Below, one piece after another: positions 5,836-14,300 of a stretch of DNA of 36,430 bases (its first letter is position 1; every line of letters begins with the position of its first letter). The translations under genes and the position numbers were made by a program. The notes beneath the pieces are model-generated. The model was not told the DNA's origin and ran no database searches. It saw nothing but the letters and a program-made list of their open reading frames with translations. The stretch lies in the IMG/VR virus record IMGVR_UViG_3300032046_000103, positions 1 to 36,430 of that record; one strand, given 5' to 3'. The stretch comes from a virus.

Positions 5836-6249
5836 TCATGCACCCTTAAATAGTTTTTTGTGAACTTCATCCACCTGATAACAGAGTTTCTGCCTATCGA
5901 CGATGAAGTCCTGCCAAAGCCGCTGAAAATCTCTGTGCCCCTGGGCGAGGCTGCCAAGGATCGTTTTTTGCTGTTCGGTGACTTCCCAAAACCGCACATA
6001 CCTCTCCGCCTCCGCTTCGGCGTGTTGCGTCAACCGCAGGAGCGATTGCGATATCTGCACCAAATTGGTCTCGACAGTGCGCGAACATTCCTTTACGACA
6101 CGGTCGTTGTTGGAGTTGAAAAATCTTTTTGTTATCAGGGGGATGAACGCGGTGAGGACCTGCCCAAACACGACGAGAGAAAGAACGCCGACCGCGTAGA
6201 CGAACCACTTTGCGTTCCGACCCATTTCGATGATTAGTTGGGAGTCCAT
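5836..6249 (-). CDS. N-terminally membrane-anchored helical protein, holin- or spanin-like (137 aa)
   Basis: A transmembrane helix at about residues 12-38 (WFVYAVGVLSLVVFGQVL) is followed by about 95 helical, charged residues without cysteine or Pro interruption (SQSLLRLTQHAEAEAERYV). This topology suits an inner-membrane spanin (Rz-like) or another lysis accessory. No overlapping Rz1-type lipoprotein frame was noticed. The start is the weakest in the block: no ribosome site is seen at 6249, 17 bases after the tail-fibre stop, so re-initiation is likely; an ATG eight codons later is an alternative. It sits between tail fibre and lysin genes. Confidence 0.55.
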   Translation of the reverse strand: MDSQLIIEMGRNAKWFVYAVGVLSLVVFGQVLTAFIPLITKRFFNSNNDRVVKECSRTVETNLVQISQSLLRLTQHAEAEAERYVRFWEVTEQQKTILGSLAQGHRDFQRLWQDFIVDRQKLCYQVDEVHKKLFKGA

Positions 6250-6265
6250 AAAATCACAATCGACG

Positions 6266-8260
6266 CTAACAAAAAAGTTCGCCGTAAATTCCCGATTGAC
6301 AACGTAGCGGGAATCCAAGGTCACCAATCCACGTTGTTGTCCCTGTTGCAGCAGAATATTCAAGCCAAGCCAAATAGTGTCTCCCGATTCCAACATATCC
6401 CTTCCATGTTGCATGGAGACCTTGCATCGACGACGCCGCAAGAATTGCTACGGCTCCATGTAATTGCCCGCCAGCAAACGCGTTTGTGACATCTAACCCG
6501 ACACCAACCGCAATCTCGACACCCACGGATTGACTTCCAGCCGCCCCAACCACATCAGCGGCGACAATGTCTTCACTGACACCAATTACCATATCTAATT
6601 GATTTGCTGCATTCCCGTTTGCCTGTCGAATAGTTGCCGTCGTGTAATTCCACGTGTCCGTCGGTTCATTGACTTCCATATATTTTTTTACTCGATTGTA
6701 ATAATTCCACAGATAACGCTTCGCCGACGAATCTTCCGTCTGACCCGATGCGGTTGTCGTTCTGAATGAACCAACATATCTCCGAGTGGTCGCGCCCGTT
6801 TTAACTAAAACGCCGTCCTGTGTTGTCAATGCGGTGGCTCGCGTCGTATCGTTCGTCCATGCCAACAGTTCCAACATCAACGTGCCAGCGTTGCTATAGA
6901 CAAAAATGTCATACATCGTCGATGTTGTTGCCGGGACAGCGATAGATATTTCAGCAAGCGCATAAAGATTCCAAATACTGCCGTCAAAAAGAGCAACCCG
7001 ATTCCCACGGAAAGGCGTCAGATATAAAGTTGTTTTTGCCAACTGGTCTGTTGTCGTAACCGGAACGCCACTTGCTAGTGTCGCTCGTGCTTGAAACACT
7101 GGGGTATAAGTGATGTTAGCCGCCGAAGCCGCCGCATCCGCCGCGTATTTCCTCGCAGAGTATTCGACGTTATCGACCGTGGCTCCTAACAGTGTGGCCC
7201 AATCCTTTGCCGATCCGCCACCGGTCGCGCCCCGCGTGAACGTCCCGATGGCCCATTCTTTGGCGGAGCACAAAGCCTCTGTCACATAGGCCCCTACTGC
7301 CTGTGCCCAATTCTTCGCCGAACCGCCCGCTCCCGCCTGTGAACCCTGCGCGTATTCCTTCGCGCTGTAATCGGTAGCCGCAACAATAGCGTCTGTTTTG
7401 ACAGCCCAATCTTGAGCAAGGTTTTTTGCTGTCACGGCATTGGTCTCGGCAGTTTCGGCGTTCGTCTCCGCAGTCTCGGCATTTGTTTCAGCCGTCTCAG
7501 CGCCGGTCTTTGCGGTCTCAGCCAACCCCTGCGCCGTCTCGGCCAAACCTTGGGCCGTTTCAGCCCCGGTCTTCGCGGTTTCAGCCAACCCCTGCGCGGT
7601 TTCCGCGTTCGTCTCCGCCGTCTCCGCATTCGTCTCGGCGGTCTCAGCACCTGTTCTCGCGGTCTCAGCCAAACCCTGCGCCGTCTCGGCAAGCCCTTGG
7701 GCCGTTTCAGCACCGGTCTTTGCGGTCTCAGCCAAACCCTGCGCGGTTTCCGCGTTCGTCTCCGCCGTCTCCGCATTCGTCTCGGCTGTCTCAGCAGCAG
7801 TCTTCGCGGCCAACGCATCTGCTTTATAACCGACAACAGTTTCCAAAAACGCCGTCGAGTCTTGACTTGACGGAGAGGACGACACCGGCCAAAGAACGGA
7901 CCTGTCGGTCTTCTCATTCACCTGCTGAATGGCCATCATCGCCTTGTCGTCCGCCGCTTCGATCACTTCGGCGGGCAAGGGGCCTTGGTTTTTCAAATCG
8001 GTTTCTTGGGTGAGCGGGACTTTTCGGAGGAGTGTGATTTTCCAGCCAGTGGGGAGAGGGTCGCCGGTGGTCGGATAGACCACGCGCAAATTGTTTTCGT
8101 CAACGGTAAAATTGGTTGTTTGCTCGGTTTCAACAAGCGCCGGGCTGGTGAGATAAACCTTGATGTCTGTGTTTGAGATTATCGGGAAGGTGTAAGGCCA
8201 GTTGACGGTTGTGTCGTCGCCGTTGTAGATGTGCTTGTTGCTGGTGCTGGCAATGGTCAC
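6266..8260 (-). CDS. Tail fibre protein, T7 gp17-like N-terminus (664 aa)
   Basis: Residues 1-130 match the T7 tail-fibre attachment domain: an N-terminal TSNKHIYNGDDTTVNWPYTF, then LLRKVPLTQETDL and NEKTDRSVLWPV. Residues 156-281 are AETA-type heptads forming a long trimeric coiled-coil shaft. Residues about 285-380 hold repeated YSAKEYAQG / SAKEWAIG / SAKDWATL units typical of fibre shafts. The C-terminal 270 residues should carry receptor binding. GTG at 8260 is the start, with GGAGG seven bases upstream. It follows the ejection proteins and precedes the lysis genes. The identity of the N-terminal domain is confident; the receptor is unknown. Confidence 0.88.
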   Translation of the reverse strand: MTIASTSNKHIYNGDDTTVNWPYTFPIISNTDIKVYLTSPALVETEQTTNFTVDENNLRVVYPTTGDPLPTGWKITLLRKVPLTQETDLKNQGPLPAEVIEAADDKAMMAIQQVNEKTDRSVLWPVSSSPSSQDSTAFLETVVGYKADALAAKTAAETAETNAETAETNAETAQGLAETAKTGAETAQGLAETAQGLAETARTGAETAETNAETAETNAETAQGLAETAKTGAETAQGLAETAQGLAETAKTGAETAETNAETAETNAETAETNAVTAKNLAQDWAVKTDAIVAATDYSAKEYAQGSQAGAGGSAKNWAQAVGAYVTEALCSAKEWAIGTFTRGATGGGSAKDWATLLGATVDNVEYSARKYAADAAASAANITYTPVFQARATLASGVPVTTTDQLAKTTLYLTPFRGNRVALFDGSIWNLYALAEISIAVPATTSTMYDIFVYSNAGTLMLELLAWTNDTTRATALTTQDGVLVKTGATTRRYVGSFRTTTASGQTEDSSAKRYLWNYYNRVKKYMEVNEPTDTWNYTTATIRQANGNAANQLDMVIGVSEDIVAADVVGAAGSQSVGVEIAVGVGLDVTNAFAGGQLHGAVAILAASSMQGLHATWKGYVGIGRHYLAWLEYSAATGTTTWIGDLGFPLRCQSGIYGELFC
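7439..7795 (-). repeat. Seventeen 21-bp heptad repeats with a 147-bp super-period
   Basis: Residues 156-274 of the tail fibre are 17 consecutive AETAxxx heptads. The variable triplets run ETN, ETN, QGL, KTG, QGL, QGL, R/KTG, and this block of seven occurs twice before a final ETN ETN ETN. So 21-bp units are nested in a 147-bp unit. The repeat opens long spurious reading frames on both strands. Confidence 0.9.
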
Positions 8261-8287
8261 GGGAACGCCTCCAAAACATCATGACTT

Positions 8288-8305
8288 TATCCCGTTCGCA
8301 TTGTC
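8288..8305 (-). promoter_or_regulatory. Leader motif ahead of the tail fibre gene (copy A)
   Basis: On the leftward strand this reads GACAATGCGAACGGGATA. A near-identical copy (one base shorter) lies upstream of the gene starting at 26787. Both are 27-33 bases ahead of the start codon and upstream of a GGAGG site. This 90-bp gap (8261-8350) also has a TATAGT hexamer further upstream. It may be a phage promoter element or an RNA processing/protein-binding site. Confidence 0.45.
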
Positions 8306-8350
8306 CTTTGGATGACACGTAAACTATACAAAATTATTTAATTCTAAACC

Positions 8351-11300
8351 TCAGTTTTTTGTGCGCCGCGACAAAATATCTTTCCACGTCAATTCGCCCT
8401 CGTCTTGCAACCAGTCGAGAAAATTAAAGATGATGTGATTGGCGGCCAGCGGGAAACCTGAAAGCATTGACGCGGCATTCACGCCCTCATCAAAAACCTT
8501 TCTCCCATCCTTGGATTCAACTCCGGGGGTGACAAGTTTCACGGCATCCACCCCCGCTTCAATAACAGTTTCCGCCGCGCTCAAAAGAGGGATCCTGATG
8601 TTGGTTCCCGGCTGTTTCTGCGCGTAATCAATGGCCATTCCCCACAGATCGCGCACAAGGGGTATGTAACTAAGAGGTTGGGCCAGTGCCCGGTTCAACA
8701 TCCTTTTCTTCCGCGCTTCAGGATCGTCGTGTTTGGCGTTACGCACCAGTTCCCGATAGAAACATTCCACCAACGACGGCAGCACCCACGAGTAGAATGC
8801 GCCTTTTAACATGAGCATTGAAGCCGGACCGTAGTTCCCTTTGTTCCATTCCAGTTGTGCGCTCTTGCTCTGAAGCCACCAACGGTTGAACATCATGGAG
8901 AGCCACGAGAAATACATGGTGAACATTTTTTTAAATTCGCTACCGCGCATGAAACCGGCTTGGTCGAGAATCGACCCGCCACCCAGAGTCCGCGTGATTA
9001 AATCGTCAGCCAGGTCAATCGCTGTGGCCTCGTCGTTTGTTTTAAGGGCACGGTTGTATGCCTCCATCCAAAGAGGGTAGGCCAATGCTTGGTCGGCCAA
9101 AGACTGAAGAATGAACCCATTGCGCTGGAACACACCAACTTCTTTTCCCAGTTTGCGGCTCATGTCGTTCAGGTCGCGCTCCCGCATGGTCGCCCGGAGA
9201 GTCATTCGTTTTGATTTTGAATCAACAAAATTCTTTGTGCCGGTTGGATTCATGGCGAACTCGGCCACCGCGTGGCGCAAGCGTGTCGGCCCGATTTCCC
9301 CAAGGGCGATGAACGCATTTGTCACCACGTCCATAAGTAGAAACTTGAACCTGTAGGCCAGCGTGGCGAACGTCACCTTATAGCGGAACCACCGGAGTGC
9401 CTTGTCGAACCCGGTTAGGAATTCTCCTTGATCCGATGCCACGGCCTTCAGCGTATTCTCGATACTCCTATACCCTTCAAGCCCCGTGGCGTTCTGCACG
9501 GCCATCTTGAAATCACTGTTCCGCATCAGACGGCTAATGTCGATGACGGCCTCGCGGAATGCCAGGTCATGTATCACGTCCTCAATATGGGCGAACATGA
9601 CGCGCATCTCCGGCAACACTTGACGATCAACCTTCATCACGCGGGATTGCGTGTGTCCGTGATCCGTATGTGCTTTCACCGCACTGAACTGTTTGTAGAG
9701 GGCATTTCGTTGTTCGGCGTTCCTGAAAGCCTCGGCTGACTTTTTCGGGTCAAACGCTATCGGGTAATACCCGCCGCGGTAGTTTCCATACCGGGTGGCC
9801 AGCGCCACAGGAGAAACTTGGTGCGGTTCCATCCCGGCCACCTTCATCTCAAACGCCTTGATCTGCGGCCAATAGGTGTCCAAATAGTCCCAAACATCTT
9901 GGATGTAATCCAAGTCTCGCTTGGTCAGGTGTTCGTCGATGATCCTCATACCCTGATGCTCTTGCAAGCGGTAGCCATCCATTATCCGGGCCTTGTTCCC
10001 GGCGTTTCCCCAGTTCAGGCCAACGACGACGATCTCTTCCATTGTCATGTCCCGGCCAACGGCATCTACATATTTCTTGTCCGACGGAAGTTTGGCGAAC
10101 TCTTCCTCGGTGTAGTGCTTTTTAATTATTTCATTCAGGGCTTTAATTGCCTCAGACTGCATTTTGAGTTTATTGTCTTCCGACCGCTTTAGGATCGAAT
10201 AGACAAACCTGAACATCGGCCCGTTGTCTTTGTCACCGTCCAAGTATCGGCACAGCGTCGAAAGGTTGACGAGGTTTTCAAACGCCGCCTTTCCGGGTGA
10301 CTGCCACATCAATAGCAGTCGCTCCTTCAGTTTGGTCATGCCGGGTTTATGAAACGGAATGAAATCTTCCGCGTAGGGACGGCCCACATTTTGAGTGATG
10401 GATACAGCACATTCCTTTCCTGCCTGTTTTATCCCCACCTTGATGAAGTCAGACGTAAAGCGGTCATGGTTACGGCCCACGGTGTAGATTGCGGTGACAG
10501 CATCCCGCAAGTTCTGCAAATCGCCCATGGAGATGTTTTTGTAGTCAACGGGCTTGTCACCAAACAGCGTGGGCGCGATGGTGATGGTGTAATAATTGTC
10601 GTTCACGCGCTCCTGAAACTCAGCCAGCGTTTCTTGCCGCCATGTCCCGTTCTCCCTGATGAGTCCGGTGGCGTTCACAATATCGTCTTCGCTCTGCCGC
10701 GACTGCATCATCCCTGTGGCGATCTGCAACAACGCCGTCATGTCCTCTGACTTGGTTTCGGCAAGGCCGTGTCTCGCCAATAAAATGTCGATGTGCCGGA
10801 TGAAACCGTAGGGCATATCCATCAAATCGTTCCCGCGCATGGCTAACTTGTGAAAATACCGCAGGTGCCTTTGAATTATGATCTTATTCTTGATGGCCTG
10901 TTGCGCCAAGGCACTGTTCAGCCTTTGTTTCTCTTTCAGGTCGGCGGCTTTCTTCAGTTGCTTGGCATAGTTGGCCTTTAGAGATTCCAACTCTACGGGG
11001 TCTTTTGTCTTGTCCATCCTGTTCTTGATTTCGACAGCCTTGGCGACGGTCCGGCTGAAGTTGACCGCCGCGTTTCGGGACTCTGTCACATAATGGAAAT
11101 AGTCGTCCGCCGCGTACACCGGTCGCTCCGCCATGATTTCGGCAACCTTGCTCCGGATGACATCGATGCTGACGTTGGCCATGTTGTGTATCCGCTGGGC
11201 CGTTGACATCTGCATGTCCTGCGCATCCCCCTTGGCTTTCAGGGCCAGGTCCATGTATAAGGACTGCTCAAGCGCCAACAGTTCTTCAGCGTGTTCGTTA

Positions 11301-14300
11301 AGGACAGCCTCCATAGCCGCCTCTTTGATCGCCAATGTATCTTTCAGGTCGAGCATCTTGGACATCTCGGCCTCAACCAAAGAATCTATCTCGGATTTCA
11401 TATCAGGCGTCTTCAGTATTGTCTGAGACAATGCGGACGCGGAACTAAACCCGTTGAGAGTTGCGACTTGTTCAAGCATACCCACGTCGCCCTTGGTTCT
11501 TCCCCGCAGTATTTTTTCCTCAAATGCCTGAGCCACATAAGCCGCTGAATGATTAAAGTAATTTTCCACGCTTGTTATGGCCCTATAGATTGGGCGGGAC
11601 GAAACCTCTGCCGTTGCCGCCTTTGTGGCATTCCGTCGGGCCTCTCGCACGTTTTCATCATGGCCATCGGTTATTTCGGCCATCTGTTGGCGGACAAGCT
11701 TCTCAACGGCCGCCTCGTGAGCCTTCTCTCGGAGCGCGTCCAGTTCCTTGGCGAGGTCGGGATCCATCCCGTCCGCGTGTTCGTCAACCAAAACACCGGC
11801 TCCGGTCGCCTGTTGGGCGGCGTCAATCTCCGCCTCTGTGGCCAACATACGTGTCATTACTTCACGCACAGGATCGGATAGTTCCACGTTCAAGGCGGCC
11901 GCGCTCTTGTAAATCCGTGTCAACCATCCTCGGTAACGTTTAAACCACTTCTTCATCTCAAATGTGGGGACGTAGTCAACCCTGCTCCCCACAAATCTTT
12001 GGGCCTCTTTCTTCGTCTTAAATTCACGGACAACCTCATCACGGCCAACGACATACACACCCCATCCGTCGCCTTTCTCCCGAACGATGTAATCCTCCCC
12101 GCGCAAATACAATTCAAACCCCCGCGCGAACTTCTCTTGTTGCTCGACCGACACTTTTTCTTGCTCACCCTTGATCCCAAGCCAAGCCGCCAGCGCGTTG
12201 TAGTCCCTCATGTATCCGGCGCTGGCCTGTCCGGATTTGACGTGGTTGAATTTCTCTCTAAGAAAGTAGTGCGCCATCTCGTGGATGAACGAAGAGGCGT
12301 CCGGCTTCAGAAATACAAGACGGGCTTCTTTGTCTCTGAACTCTAAAAACGCACGGTCCTTTTTGGAAAGCGATTTTTGGGATTCTGCTGTATCATCTTG
12401 AAACAATGTCTCTTGTCCTTTTTCACCAGTGCCAAACCCCTGAACGCCGTCGGCGGCGAACTGGCCCTGAGTGCCAGTCGCTTGATCTGATTGCGTTTGC
12501 TTCTGTCCGATCTGCCGCATACGTTCAAAAGTCAGTTTTTTGGCTGTTACCTTGTCGATTCCCTGCCGTATCAATTCGCCTAAAATCCTCTGATATAATT
12601 GGATCGGGTCCTGTTTCGTGTTATCGGAAAACAGGTCGCCGGATGTCTGGGGAAGCGTGTTGTTTTCCGCCTTGACAATTTCAGCTTTTGGGGCTATATT
12701 ATTAGTGGCTAAGGCCCCCCGCCCAGAAGAGGGGGCCGTTGTATTTCTCCCCTCTCCCCATATATCGAAAACGCTCAGAAACCTTTTACCGCCTTGGTTT
12801 TTCTCTTCAACAACAACCCGCAAAACTGTCCCGTCGCTCATTTTCCCAACAAGTCCGAACCTTTTAACTCCGTCCGATTCTTCCCTCATTTCGTCAACAT
12901 ATTTCGTGGTTTCAAGTATTGTTTTCGCATTCTTGAACTGTTTTAGTCTGCGGAGTTGATTCGATTCTGTCCTGTTCTTTTCCCCTGCATATCTAATTGC
13001 ATCTTCTGTAATGTGAACGATCTGTCCACTGAATGCGGGGCTTGGCTTTTCGTTGCCGCTCCATTCGGCCACAAACTTCTTTGTGTTCACCAAAACAGAC
13101 TGATAATCGTTCCCTTCCATCGGATTGTTTTCTATTTGGTCGTATCCCTGAAGAAGAAGTCTGACACGCTTGTTTTTCCCGATGTCTTCTTTTGGAGTTG
13201 CCAAAACGGCACCGTCTTCCGTAGTTTTTACGTCAAATATTTCCTGCATGTTTGCACTCTGAAACAACGGCTCGTTCGCCATGTTCGGTTGTGTTTGGAT
13301 GGCATCTGCCGCCGTGAGTTCAGCCGGCAATCCCTCCCGCGCTTTTTTAACATCATCAAAAAACGCATTGGCTACCAGTTCGGCCTTGGCTTGGGCTGCA
13401 TACGATTCGACAGAACCGACACGCGATGTTCTCCTCTTCGTTTTCTCATCGTGCCCAAAATAGTTTTTAATCTGTGCCAAAATTTCGGATTCCGTGACGT
13501 TAAATTCTTGGGCGTATTCGTCCAGGCTTTTCCCGCCTTCTCTGTCTGTAATTATTTTTTTAACGTTATACCACTTCAATTCGAGGTCTTTGAGTTCGGC
13601 GTAATAGGCGTCCCCTTTGCTCAGTTTTATCTTGCTGGAAAGTATCTCCTTCATCAGTTCTGGGGTTTCGTTAACAACGGCGGCCCTCTCGGCTTCGGCT
13701 TGTTGTTTTAATGTTGCGGCGTGGCCCATTATTTCCTTATCCGTTATCCCGTGACTTTTTTGTATAGCGGCAATGCGCTGTGGCGTTAAGTGTTGGACGA
13801 CGGACGCCGCGTCTTCGTGGTCGATAGGCAACCCTGATTTAGTCCACAACACGGGGGATTCGGTTGTTATCATGCTTTCGGGGATCCCCAGTTTCGCCGC
13901 AACGTCCTTGTGAACCTGCATCCCTGAATCGGGGAACGCGAGGTTTCTTCGTCTGTAAAGATGTCCATTCTCAATAGACACAGGCAACCTGTTCCACAAA
14001 TCCTGAACCTTGATGTTCTGCTGGGCCGCCTCAACGGCAAACATCTTGGCCACCATGCGAGACTGAACCTTGGCTTGGCCGTCGGGTGTTCCAGAGTTCA
14101 GAAGTCCTTGATATAGGTTCTGCTCGATGTCCGCTGTTTGTTTTTTGTTGTCTGGATTGGTCTTTTGGTTTTCCCTGATTAGTTCTTCAATTTGAGCGAT
14201 GGCCGCTTTCTCAGAGGACAGGCGCTCGTTCTCTGTTATCCCGTTCTTCTCAAACGTGAAATCTTTGGACAGCCCGGCGAAATGCGGTGTTTGTTGAACC

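Noticed and set aside
7439-7795. CRISPR-like array
   Set aside because: The repeats are contiguous 21-bp coding heptads without spacers.
7412-8013. Rightward and alternative leftward frames across the tail-fibre shaft
   Set aside because: They arise because a 21-bp repeat without stops opens several frames; only the T7-fibre frame makes sense.
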